From positions 1 through 59,961 of the forward strand of contig NZ_JAAEAH010000061.1 of the NCBI RefSeq assembly GCF_010998615.1: a stretch of DNA of 59,961 nucleotides. The letters run 5' to 3'. Source of the DNA: Myxococcus sp. CA023 (GTDB lineage: Bacteria; Myxococcota; Myxococcia; Myxococcales; Myxococcaceae). Position numbers and translations under genes: made by a program. Each line of letters starts with the position of its first letter. Position 1 is the first letter of the stretch. Shown here piece by piece: positions 10,798 to 18,766 of this stretch. The notes beneath the pieces were generated by a model. The model was not told the origin of the DNA. It saw nothing but the letters and a program-made list of their open reading frames with translations, and ran no database searches.

Positions 10798-11262
10798 ATG
10801 GCCAATACGGTCGGCGTCAACAAGATGTCCGTGGTGACCAAGGACTCCAACGGCGTCTCCGTGGCGTTTCCAGATGTCTGCAAGACGCCCAGCCCGGCGG
10901 GCCCCATCCCCCTGCCGTACCCGAACGTGGCGCGCTCCGCCGATACCGCTCAGGGCAGCAAGACGGTGGCGGTGGAGGGGAACCCCTTGTGCGTGAAGGA
11001 CTCCAACTTCAGCACCAGCACAGGGGATGAGGCCGGAACGGCGGGGGGCGGCGTCGTCTCTGGCAAAACCAAGGGCAAGGCCGAGTTCGTCAACTTCTCC
11101 TTCGACGTCCAGGTCGAGGGGAAGAACGTGGCGAGGGCCCTCGACTTGATGCTGCACAACGACAAGAACACGCCTCCGTTCCCACTGATGCAGCCACCGG
11201 TGATGGCGGCCGGCCAGGGCTCGGGCAAGTGCAACTGCCTGGTCTGCGAAAAAGAGATGTAG
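10798..11262 (+). CDS. PAAR-like (DUF4150) tip protein of toxin cassette
   Basis: 154 aa. The N-terminal half (MANTVGVNKMSVVTKDSNGV, then AFPDVCKTPSP, GPIPLPYPNVA and GSKTVAVEGNPLCVKDSNFS) is a clear DUF4150/PAAR-like domain. Such proteins cap the VgrG spike or link an effector to the type VI secretion tip. The C-terminus has CNCLVCE, a possible metal-binding cluster. GGGGGGAG precedes the ATG. It is the first of eight codirectional genes reaching 17128 that look like one effector-immunity module. Confidence 0.85.
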   Translation: MANTVGVNKMSVVTKDSNGVSVAFPDVCKTPSPAGPIPLPYPNVARSADTAQGSKTVAVEGNPLCVKDSNFSTSTGDEAGTAGGGVVSGKTKGKAEFVNFSFDVQVEGKNVARALDLMLHNDKNTPPFPLMQPPVMAAGQGSGKCNCLVCEKEM

Positions 11263-11281
11263 CGCGAGGGGGCGGAATCCC

Positions 11282-11818
11282 ATGGCCTCACACGAACAGG
11301 ACGCCGGGCGCCCGCCTTCTCAGGTGGAGGAGCCCATCCTGGGAAACCTCATCGGCCGGGTCGTCGGACGGGGGCGAATGGGCACGGTGCAGGTGGACTT
11401 CGAGGGCAACCACCATGGGCCGCTGGAGGCCCGGCTCGCGGTCGCGGTGGATGAGGCCACGCTGCTTCGGGCGATAGAGGCGCGGCAGGAGGCGGTGCTC
11501 TGTTTCGAGCGGGGCACACCGGCGTGCCCCATTGTGCTCGGTTTGCTCCAGCCGCGCAGTGAGACGCCCCTCCTGGATGCCATGCTCGAAGCGCCTGATG
11601 TCGAGCGCCAGGATGGAGAGGTCGCCATCGTCGCCAACGGCCAGCGAGTCCCCATCGAGGGGCTTCTGGACGGCGCTACCGAGGAGCTCGAGCTTCGCTG
11701 CGGCAGGTCCAGCCTGGTCCTGCGGCGCAATGGTCAGATTCTGCTTCGGGGTGAGCACGTGCTCGTCGACGCGGGCCAGGTGCTGCGCCTTCGTGGTGGC
11801 AAGACGCAGATCAACTAG
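11282..11818 (+). CDS. DUF6484-domain protein
   Basis: 178 aa. The N-terminal third (NLIGRVVGRGRMGTVQVDFEG, then GPLEARLAV) is the DUF6484 pattern, found beside PAAR-like genes in type VI effector loci. The C-terminal part is a repetitive beta-rich region (ELRCGRSSLVLRRNGQILLR, then GEHVLVDAGQVLRLRG) resembling the VgrG/gp5 needle-like repeat tail. It may help load the toxin onto the spike. Gap of 19 bp after the PAAR-like gene. Confidence 0.75.
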   Translation: MASHEQDAGRPPSQVEEPILGNLIGRVVGRGRMGTVQVDFEGNHHGPLEARLAVAVDEATLLRAIEARQEAVLCFERGTPACPIVLGLLQPRSETPLLDAMLEAPDVERQDGEVAIVANGQRVPIEGLLDGATEELELRCGRSSLVLRRNGQILLRGEHVLVDAGQVLRLRGGKTQIN

Positions 11819-11835
11819 ACAGGGGGCATGTCGTG

Positions 11836-13161
11836 ATGAACCCGTTGCCCTGGCACCTCTCGCCCCCCATCTCCTGGGAGATGCTGGCGTCACACCTCGA
11901 CGAGGCGGGATTCCTGTGGCGGCAGTGGAAGCGTGCCCTCGTGGCGCCGGACCATGTCCTCAATGACGTCGCTGGGGTGGAGGCGCGACTCCTCGCCCAT
12001 GTGGATGCGCTCGTGCTCGCGGGGCGGAAGGCCGCGACGAGGCTGCTCGTTCCCGCCCTGGCCGAAGCGGATGAGCCTGGGCGGGTGGAGTGCGCCGCGC
12101 TCGGGCTGCTGCTTCAGGAAGACGCCCTGGATGCGGCTGTGCGGAGTGTCCTCGAGGTGCTCCAGGCGGGGGAGGAGGGTCCGTGCGCGGGCATCCAGGC
12201 CGCGCTCCTCTGTGCCGGCGGACGGGGGCTGGAGTCATGGCTGCGGCCCATGGTCGACGCATCGCCTCCGCCTGGAGGGCTCGCGACATTGCTGGAGATT
12301 TTGGGGGCGTGGCGAGTGGACCCTGGGCCGGCGCTGGAGGCGTCGCTCACGCATGAGGCCGCCCAGGTGCGGGCCGCCGCGTTTCGCTGCCTGCGCTCCT
12401 GGCCCGTCCGGTTGTCCGAAGCCACGCTGGAATCGGGACTGCGCGCATCCTCCGCCGAGGTTTCTGGCGCTGCTCTGGAAGCCGGGCTGTTGGCGGGAAG
12501 CCGACTGGCGTGGTGGGAATGCCGCCGTCAGGTCCTGGAGGGCGGGCCGCACCGCCAGATGGCCCTGCGAGCGCTGGCCGTTGCGGGCGGGCCGGACGCC
12601 CAGAAGTTGCTGCTGGAGGGGCTGGGAGACGCTGCCCGAGGGACGGAGACCTTGCGGGTGTTCGGTCTGGTGGGGACGGTCGAGACTGCTCGGGCCTGCC
12701 TGGAGGCGATGCGCGAGCCGTCATGGGCGCCCCTGGCGGCGGAGTCGTTCTCGCTGGTGACAGGCATGGAGGTCCCCGCGGTGGCTCCGGGCGTGGAGTC
12801 GGGCGACGAGGAGGCGGCCGTGGAGTTCGCGCCGGAGGAAACAGACCTCCCGCTGCCGGATGTGTCCCGTGCGGAGGCGTGGTGGGCCGAGCACGCCCCC
12901 CGGTTCAAGCCGACGGTGCGCTACGTGCGGGGACTGCCTCTGGGACCGGTGTCGTTGCTCGACGCGTTACGAGAAGGGTCGATGTATCGCCGCCGGTCGC
13001 TCTGGTGGGCTGTGGCCCTGCGGACCCGGGGCGCACTGGGGTTGGGCGTGGGCGCTTGGACACGGACCCAGCGCGCGGAAGAGGACGCCGCGAGGCGCCT
13101 GCCGCCAGCGCGTTTTGCCCAGTCGCTGGAGGGGGGCTTGGGCGCGTGGGGTGGGGCATGA
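11836..13161 (+). CDS. TIGR02270-family HEAT-like protein
   Basis: 441 aa, largely alpha-helical, with HEAT-like repeats rich in Ala, Leu and Glu (for example ALAEADEPGRVECAALGLLL and ALAVAGGPDAQKLLLEGL) and a C-terminal helical region around RYVRGLPLGPVSLLDAL. It matches what is known of TIGR02270, a family found in type VI secretion/toxin loci with unknown biochemistry. ATG 11836 follows AGGGGG at 9 nt; a GTG at 11833 is in frame. It overlaps the next gene by ATGA. Confidence 0.75.
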   Translation: MNPLPWHLSPPISWEMLASHLDEAGFLWRQWKRALVAPDHVLNDVAGVEARLLAHVDALVLAGRKAATRLLVPALAEADEPGRVECAALGLLLQEDALDAAVRSVLEVLQAGEEGPCAGIQAALLCAGGRGLESWLRPMVDASPPPGGLATLLEILGAWRVDPGPALEASLTHEAAQVRAAAFRCLRSWPVRLSEATLESGLRASSAEVSGAALEAGLLAGSRLAWWECRRQVLEGGPHRQMALRALAVAGGPDAQKLLLEGLGDAARGTETLRVFGLVGTVETARACLEAMREPSWAPLAAESFSLVTGMEVPAVAPGVESGDEEAAVEFAPEETDLPLPDVSRAEAWWAEHAPRFKPTVRYVRGLPLGPVSLLDALREGSMYRRRSLWWAVALRTRGALGLGVGAWTRTQRAEEDAARRLPPARFAQSLEGGLGAWGGA

Positions 13162-14276
13162 AGGTGTTCGTCGCGGCCTTGGGAATGGCTTCATGCCTGG
13201 GGCCGGTGATTCCCGCCTGCGCTGCGTTCCGGGCCAATCTGCTGCGCCCCTCGCAGTCTCCCGACGTGGACGTCGCCCACCCCGGTGACGAGGCACCTCG
13301 GCCCGTGACTATCTGTGCGCTCCCGGTGGCGACGTTCGGCTTCTCGGGCGTCGGTCGGCTGGTGGCGTTGGCGTGCGAGGTGCTCAAGGATGTGGGCACT
13401 CGCGTGGACCTGCGGGGGCTCGGGCCGGAGACCGGCGTCTATCTGGCGCTGCCGGACCCGTGGGAGCGAGGCCTGGACCTGGGCGAGCCGGATGCCACGG
13501 AGGCGCTGCGAGTGGAGGCGCTGGGGCGTCGTGTGTTGGAGGCGAGCCTGCGGAACATGGGCCTGGAATGGCCCGGGCCCAGGCGCTTCTTTGGCGGTGG
13601 GCACGCGGCCTTCGCGAGGGCGCTGCATGCGGCCCAGGCGGCGCTGCAGCACGGCGGGCTTCGCTCGTGCCTGGTGATGGGGGTGGACTGCCTGGTCGAA
13701 GAGCCGACGCTCCATGCGCTGGCGGATGGACGACGGTTGAAGACGCCGGAGCAGCCTGTGGGCTTGACGCCTGGGGAAGCGGGCGCGGCCTTGTTGCTGA
13801 CTACCGAGGGGCCCGCGCAACGTTCGACGGGCGAGCCCCAGGTGATGTTGCACGCGGTGCGGCTCGGAGAAGAGCCGCACCCGAGAGGCTCTGACAAGCC
13901 ATCGGATGGACGGGCTCTGGCGGCATGTGCCGAGGCGGTGCTCGCAGTTGCAGGGGCCCTTCGTGCCCGGCCGCTCCTGGTGAGCGACCACAACGGAGAA
14001 GAGGGAAGGGCGCGGGAGTGGGGGATGGTGTTGCTGCACTTGCGGGCGTTGGACGCCTCACTGGGGGGACTTCCGGCCTGGTATCCCTCCATCGGCTTTG
14101 GGGACGTGGGGGCCGCGATGGGCGCGGTCAGCGCGTGTGTCGCGGTCAGGGGACTGCAACGCGGCGATGCGCCTTCCTCCGTGAGCCTTGTCTTCGCCAG
14201 CGCGGACGATTCCGGCCGAGGTGCCGTCTTGATAGGAACCACTGCTGCGCATCCGTCCAGAGGAGCTCTGCCATGA
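13158..14276 (+). CDS. Degenerate thiolase-fold (beta-ketoacyl-synthase-like) protein
   Basis: 372 aa. The segment RSCLVMGVDCLVEEPTLHAL and the following KTPEQPVGLTPGEAGAALLL read like the middle of a beta-ketoacyl synthase. GFGDVGAAMGAVSACV resembles the C-terminal GHTxGAAG segment. The His of that motif and the HGTGT motif are not seen, so a working condensing enzyme is unlikely. In this setting it may be a chaperone or adaptor for the toxin encoded next. ATGA overlaps on both sides show strict translational coupling. Confidence 0.65.
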   Translation: MKVFVAALGMASCLGPVIPACAAFRANLLRPSQSPDVDVAHPGDEAPRPVTICALPVATFGFSGVGRLVALACEVLKDVGTRVDLRGLGPETGVYLALPDPWERGLDLGEPDATEALRVEALGRRVLEASLRNMGLEWPGPRRFFGGGHAAFARALHAAQAALQHGGLRSCLVMGVDCLVEEPTLHALADGRRLKTPEQPVGLTPGEAGAALLLTTEGPAQRSTGEPQVMLHAVRLGEEPHPRGSDKPSDGRALAACAEAVLAVAGALRARPLLVSDHNGEEGRAREWGMVLLHLRALDASLGGLPAWYPSIGFGDVGAAMGAVSACVAVRGLQRGDAPSSVSLVFASADDSGRGAVLIGTTAAHPSRGALP

Positions 14277-15139
14277 CAACCGGTGACACCCGGCACAATC
14301 CCAATACGGAAATGGCCCGCCGGCTCAATGGCATCTTCAAGCGCAACCTGGCTCGGAAGGACGCCGCCCGGGCCGCGGCCAAGGAGGAGGCGAAGAAGAG
14401 CAAGCCGAAGAAGAAGGCGGAGCCCGCTCCTGACGGACATCTGGACCCCAACGCGCCGTTGAATGGGGTGCTGGCCAAGGGCGATAACTATGCCCGCCGC
14501 GGCTACACCTACCTCAAGGCCCAGGACGGCCGGGGGGTGTACCGCAACTTCGACCATGCGCACCTGAACGAAGTCCGGGGCATGGTGAAGGAGCGGGCGG
14601 AGTTTCCAGGGGGGCCGAAGGAGAACTTCAACCCCACGTACACCCAGCAGCATCCGTATGCCTGGGAAGCTCACCACATGCTGCCGGGTTCAGCCTTCTA
14701 TTACATGATGAAGGACGGCAAGCCGGCCTTCACGTACAAGCAGATTCGGCTGTTGCTGATGTCCGAGTACAACATCAACCACGGGCACAACATCATCAAT
14801 CTTCCCGCCGAGGACTGGGCTGTCCCGGTCCATTCCCTCATCTGCCATCCGAGCGACCACGAGTCCTACACGATGCGGGTCATGGATGAGATGCGGAAGG
14901 TGGCCAAGCGTCTCCAGGACGTCATTGATTCAGGAGAACCTCACGGCGATCTGCCTGAGGCGGCATTCGGGGAATTGAAGGACCTTGAGGAAGACTTCTG
15001 GGAGTTTCTTGTTGGACTGAGCCGGGCCATTGTCATGGCGAAGGTTGCTGGTGTCCGGTTCACTGGGAATGGCTCAGAGCACGTGCGATACGCGAATAAG
15101 GACGGAACAACCCACTATGAGTGGGGTAGCCTTTGGTAG
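14273..15139 (+). CDS. AHH-type nuclease toxin (putative T6SS effector)
   Basis: 288 aa. A lysine/alanine-rich N-terminal region (about residues 15-60) leads into a nuclease domain with AWEAHHMLPGSAF (about residues 130-142), INHGHNIINLP and HSLICHPSDHESYT. This is the layout of the AHH/HNH-EndoVII toxin superfamily, in which the HH pair and downstream H/N residues bind metal and cut nucleic acid. No signal peptide is present, fitting delivery by a contractile system. It is followed immediately by immunity genes. Confidence 0.8.
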   Translation: MTTGDTRHNPNTEMARRLNGIFKRNLARKDAARAAAKEEAKKSKPKKKAEPAPDGHLDPNAPLNGVLAKGDNYARRGYTYLKAQDGRGVYRNFDHAHLNEVRGMVKERAEFPGGPKENFNPTYTQQHPYAWEAHHMLPGSAFYYMMKDGKPAFTYKQIRLLLMSEYNINHGHNIINLPAEDWAVPVHSLICHPSDHESYTMRVMDEMRKVAKRLQDVIDSGEPHGDLPEAAFGELKDLEEDFWEFLVGLSRAIVMAKVAGVRFTGNGSEHVRYANKDGTTHYEWGSLW

Positions 15140-15149
15140 GGTGATGCAT

Positions 15150-15734
15150 ATGAACTATTGGGTTTTGAAGGCTGAGTCCGCGGATGGCGCGGTCATTGAT
15201 GCATTGCCCAAGGGCAGTCCCGAAAATTGGAAAATGCACAAGGGGGAGCGGCTGGAGCGGCAGTTTCCACTGGGGGGGAAGGTCTCCTTTTCAGACCATT
15301 TCCCCGATCGACGGAAGTTGTATGACTTCGTCCGAAACACGCTGGGCGTGCTGCTGGTCTCCTCCAGAGTGCATGAACTCCTGAAGGAAGTGCGCGTGGA
15401 TAACGTCGAGTTTCTTCCGGTTTCCATGTGTGATCATCAGTGGAACCCGGTGTCGCAGAAATATGGAATTCTCAATGTATTGGGCTCTCAGGAGGTGATT
15501 GATATGGAGAAGTCCAAGTACAGGATGGATCGCATTACGAAGAAGGAGATTGCCCGTCTGAGCAATCTGGTGGTGGCTCATGAACGGCTAGACCCCAATG
15601 CCGGGCTGTTTCGAGCTCGAAACATGATGGAACTCATTCTGATGTCCGATCATGTCCATGAGGCTTTTCTTGGGGCTGGCTTGACGGGCTTCCGGGTACA
15701 TCCTGCCGAAGGTTTTAGCGACATGTTTGCATGA
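15150..15734 (+). CDS. DUF1629/Imm11-type immunity protein, copy 1
   Basis: 194 aa, starting MNYWVLKAES at ATG 15150 with AGGG about 8 nt upstream, 10 bp after the toxin stop codon. The motifs SFSDHFPDRRKLYDFV, MCDHQWNPV and the C-terminal RARNMMELILMSD with TGFRVHPAEGF match the DUF1629 (imm11) immunity family. It probably neutralises the nuclease encoded just upstream. Third codon positions are visibly richer in A/T than in the surrounding genes, a sign of separate origin. Confidence 0.8.
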   Translation: MNYWVLKAESADGAVIDALPKGSPENWKMHKGERLERQFPLGGKVSFSDHFPDRRKLYDFVRNTLGVLLVSSRVHELLKEVRVDNVEFLPVSMCDHQWNPVSQKYGILNVLGSQEVIDMEKSKYRMDRITKKEIARLSNLVVAHERLDPNAGLFRARNMMELILMSDHVHEAFLGAGLTGFRVHPAEGFSDMFA

Positions 15735-15747
15735 GTCACCCTGGTCG

Positions 15748-16329
15748 ATGAACTACTGGGTATTGAGGGCTGAGTCGTCCGATGGAGCCATCATTGATGC
15801 TTTGCCAAAGGACAGTCCGACCAATTGGAAGTTCAGCACGGGCGAGCCACTTGCCCGGGGCTTCCCTGCTGGGGGGAGGGTGTCGTTCTCGGACCACTTT
15901 CCGGACCGGCGTAAGCTCTATGACTTCGTGCGAAACACCGTGGGTGTTTTTCTTGTGTCGTCACGCGTGAAGCAGGTGCTGGACGACCTGCAGGTCGAAA
16001 ATAAGGAGTTTCTCCCGATTGTCATGTGCGACCACCAATGGAATCCGGTGGTTGATGGCTATGGCATCCTGAATATCCTGGGCTCGCAAGATGCCATTGA
16101 TATGGAGAAGTCCATCTATGACACCAGTGCTCTCTCTCGGGAAATTAGCCATGTCAGCAATCTGGTGCTGACTCAGGGAAAGATCGACCCCAAAGCCGAT
16201 ATCTTCCGCGCCCGGAACATGATGGAGCTCATCCTGATTTCGGACCGGACCAAGCAGGCCTTCGAACAGGCCGGGCTGACGGGCTTCAGGGCCCATCCCG
16301 CCGAAGGCTTCGACGACATGTTCGCCTGA
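15748..16329 (+). CDS. DUF1629/Imm11-type immunity protein, copy 2
   Basis: 193 aa and a tandem paralogue of the previous gene; by eye roughly two thirds of residues are identical, including SFSDHFPDRRKLYDFVRNT, CDHQWNPV and FRARNMMELIL. The start MNYWVLRAES at 15748 aligns exactly with copy 1; the upstream in-frame TTG at 15727 is not used. The copies differ most between about residues 25-40, 75-90 and 125-150. Either copy could be the cognate antidote; the other may protect against a related toxin. Confidence 0.8.
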   Translation: MNYWVLRAESSDGAIIDALPKDSPTNWKFSTGEPLARGFPAGGRVSFSDHFPDRRKLYDFVRNTVGVFLVSSRVKQVLDDLQVENKEFLPIVMCDHQWNPVVDGYGILNILGSQDAIDMEKSIYDTSALSREISHVSNLVLTQGKIDPKADIFRARNMMELILISDRTKQAFEQAGLTGFRAHPAEGFDDMFA

Positions 16330-16345
16330 ACCTGGAGGAGGCAGC

Positions 16346-17128
16346 GTGGCAAAGCTTGCGGCACTGCGGGAGGACTCCGGGCGGGCCATTCTCCAGTTGA
16401 TGCGTCAGGTCGATCCCACCGCGAGCCGAGACCTCCTCGTGCGGACCGTGGATGAGCTCTGTGTCCACTTCCACGTCGTGGCCGTGGCCACCCTGCTCGT
16501 GGATGGCAACCCGCAGGGCTTCTTCCTGAACCTGTGCCGAGCCGCCGAGAACTGGAGGCGATTGCTCACGCATTGCCGCCTCAAGCAGTGGGCGCTTCCT
16601 GCTTCGCGACACATGGATCCTCTGCTCGGTGCCGTCGCGGCGGGACATTGGAGTCTGGCGCGACAGGTCGCGGAGCTCTCCGAGACGCGGTGGCTTCCGG
16701 ACGAGGAGTACCGCTCCGAGCATGCACGCGCCCAGCTCTTCCATGCGCTGGTCTCGCCCGGTACCAGGGACGTCGTCGTCCCGAGGGTGGAGGCGTTGGA
16801 GGGATTGGGGCTCGAGACAGAGACGGACCGGGTTGCCTGTGCCCGAGCCCTGCTCGATGGTGACGCAGATGCCTTCTCCGAGGCGTTCAAGCACGGGGTG
16901 CTCGTGCATGGAGAGGACATCGAGAAGCGCGCGAAGCTCTTCACGACCCCCGTGACACGCTTCGCGCCCAAGCGAGCCATCTGGTTGGAGGGGCTCGCCT
17001 GGCTCAGGCTCTCCGAGCGCGCGGACATCGCGAGCTTCGACGAGCACTTCCAATACTGCCCGCCGCTGGCCCGCACGCCCATGACGTCCCAGTTCGCCGG
17101 GGACTGGGTCGTTTCGCTCGGTCCTTGA
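16346..17128 (+). CDS. Imm49-like immunity protein
   Basis: 260 aa, alpha-helical, GTG start with GGAGGAG 5 nt upstream. The C-terminal region (APKRAIWLEGLAWLRLSERA, then YCPPLAR) resembles the Imm49 immunity family. No separate toxin is next to it, so it is either a second antidote for the AHH nuclease or an orphan gene against a foreign toxin. The family call is from memory of the profile and is less sure than that of the DUF1629 genes. Confidence 0.6.
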   Translation: MAKLAALREDSGRAILQLMRQVDPTASRDLLVRTVDELCVHFHVVAVATLLVDGNPQGFFLNLCRAAENWRRLLTHCRLKQWALPASRHMDPLLGAVAAGHWSLARQVAELSETRWLPDEEYRSEHARAQLFHALVSPGTRDVVVPRVEALEGLGLETETDRVACARALLDGDADAFSEAFKHGVLVHGEDIEKRAKLFTTPVTRFAPKRAIWLEGLAWLRLSERADIASFDEHFQYCPPLARTPMTSQFAGDWVVSLGP

Positions 17129-17173
17129 GCGCCGCGGTGCGTCCCCGCCCGTGGCGCCCCCGGAGTGGAGCGG

Positions 17174-17959
17174 CTACAGCTCCCGTGACTGCTCCACCTT
17201 GCGCTGCTGGTCGCGGACGGCCAGCTCCTTGGACAGGTAGGGCTTCAGCCTCTGGCTCGTGTACGTGAGCGTCAGGCTGCGCGCCCCGGGCTCCTGGCTG
17301 CCGGTGAGCCGCAGCTCCGTTTCGGCTTCGGTCCAGGTGTTCCGCAGCAGGTATTCGTGGGCCGCGAGGGCGGCGTCCGTCCTCGCGTTGGCCTCCATCT
17401 GCCGGCCGAAGTTGTCCACGGCGGGGCCACTGGGCTGCACGCCGGAGCGCCACGCGTGGTAGTTCGCCGAGGCCTCGGAGAGGTTGTTGGCCATCTGCGC
17501 CAGCGCCAGGCGACCCTCCGCGTCGCGCGCCGAGTCCTCTCTGGACGCGGGCTTGCCGTACTTCATGGTGAGCAGCTCCGCCACCGCGTTGAAGTTGTCG
17601 CGGACGGCGCCCGGCGCGTGGAAGTGGAGGGTGACCTCGGCCAACTGCCCCTCGGCGAACACGTAGTAGGCGTCCGCGCGGCGGCCCGCCACGACGTCGG
17701 CGACGTGCACGTCCCCCCATTCATTGATGACCCGGGCGTGGAAGGGGAGCGCGGTCATGGCCTCGTCCTTCGTCATCCCCCAGCGGGTGTCTTGGAAGCC
17801 TGAGCTGCTGCGGTACTGCACCCGGGCGCTCTGCTCGCGCTCGACGTCCGCCAGCCGGATGGCGTCGCGGCGTTCGCGCAGCGCCTGGTGCTTCGCGGAT
17901 GTGCCGCAGGCGGTGGTGGCGAGACACAGCGGCAGCAACAGGGCGGAACTCCATCGCAT
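17174..17959 (-). CDS. Lipoprotein of unknown function
   Basis: 261 aa. Signal peptide MRWSSALLLPLCLATTAC with lipobox TTAC. A charged helical stretch (LRERRDAIRLADVEREQSAR) is followed by a domain with FQDTRWGMTKDEAMTALP, a motif type seen in periplasmic proteins that begin with a W-G-x-(T/S) helix. It is convergent with the toxin cassette, 45 bp away. No family is assigned. Confidence 0.7.
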   Translation of the reverse strand: MRWSSALLLPLCLATTACGTSAKHQALRERRDAIRLADVEREQSARVQYRSSSGFQDTRWGMTKDEAMTALPFHARVINEWGDVHVADVVAGRRADAYYVFAEGQLAEVTLHFHAPGAVRDNFNAVAELLTMKYGKPASREDSARDAEGRLALAQMANNLSEASANYHAWRSGVQPSGPAVDNFGRQMEANARTDAALAAHEYLLRNTWTEAETELRLTGSQEPGARSLTLTYTSQRLKPYLSKELAVRDQQRKVEQSREL

Positions 17960-18050
17960 GGGCGGCTCCTCTGGCGGTGGCGTGGGGCCGTGACGGCCCG
18001 CCGCTTCCGATATTCAAAGGGGCCCGCGCCATTTCGAAAGCGCCGGGCGC

Positions 18051-18755
18051 TCAGGGGCCGGCCGCCGCGCCTTCCGTCCACTTCCCGCGCCGGGTGGGCT
18101 CCTTCATCGCTCGGGCGAGCGCCGAGAGGAAGCGCCTGCGGGGCCAGTTCTCCGCGCCGAAGCGGGCCAGGTGTTCGGTCTCCACCTGGCAGTCGATGAG
18201 CTGGAAGCCCCAGCCCTGGAAGCGCTCCGCCGCGGTGACGAAGGCCACCTTCGAGGCGTCCGGGGCCAGCGCGAACATGCTCTCTCCAAAGAAGGCCGCG
18301 CCCAGGGACACCCCGTACAGGCCGCCCTTCAGCTCGCCCTCCGCCCACGCCTCCACCGAGTGCGCGAAGCCCGCCTCGTGGAGCGTGATGTAGGCCTCCA
18401 TCATCTCCTCGGTAATCCAGGTGCCCGTCTGTCCGGGCCGAGGCACCTGGCTGCATTCGGTGATGACGCGCCGGAAGGCGGTGTCGTAGCGCACCTCGTA
18501 GACGCCGCGCGCCATCGTCTTGCGCAGCGAGCGGCCCACGTAGAGCTTGTCCGGCGACAGCACGAAGCGCGGGTCCGGCGAGTGCCAGAGGATGGGGTCT
18601 CCCTCGCTGTACCAGGGGAAGATGCCGCGGGCGTAGGCGGCCAGCAGCCGCTCCGGCCGCAAGTCACCGCCGACGGCGACGACGCCGCTCTTGTCGGCGC
18701 GCTCCGGGGGCGGGAAGAGCTCCGGGTGCTCGTCACTCAACAGGTAGATGGGCAC
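18051..18755 (-). CDS. aat: Leucyl/phenylalanyl-tRNA-protein transferase
   Basis: 234 aa. Transfers Leu or Phe from tRNA to N-terminal Lys or Arg of proteins, marking them for ClpAP by the N-degron pathway. Family motifs are unmistakable: VAVGGDLRPERLLAAYARGI followed by FPWYSEGDPILWHSPDPR, the internal TWITEEMMEAYITLHEAG, HSVEAW and the LYGVSLGAAFFGESMF core, and LIDCQVETEHLARFGA. Start is GTG 18755 (PIYLLSDEHP follows); the longer frame is not needed. It begins 11 bp after the stop of the upstream lipoprotein gene, so it is probably cotranscribed with it. Confidence 0.96.
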   Translation of the reverse strand: MPIYLLSDEHPELFPPPERADKSGVVAVGGDLRPERLLAAYARGIFPWYSEGDPILWHSPDPRFVLSPDKLYVGRSLRKTMARGVYEVRYDTAFRRVITECSQVPRPGQTGTWITEEMMEAYITLHEAGFAHSVEAWAEGELKGGLYGVSLGAAFFGESMFALAPDASKVAFVTAAERFQGWGFQLIDCQVETEHLARFGAENWPRRRFLSALARAMKEPTRRGKWTEGAAAGP

Positions 18756-18766
18756 GGCGTGCCACT

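Noticed and set aside
10798..17128. Complete type VI secretion system
   Set aside because: No TssB/C sheath, VgrG, ClpV, baseplate or membrane-complex genes are present; only an effector cassette can be claimed.
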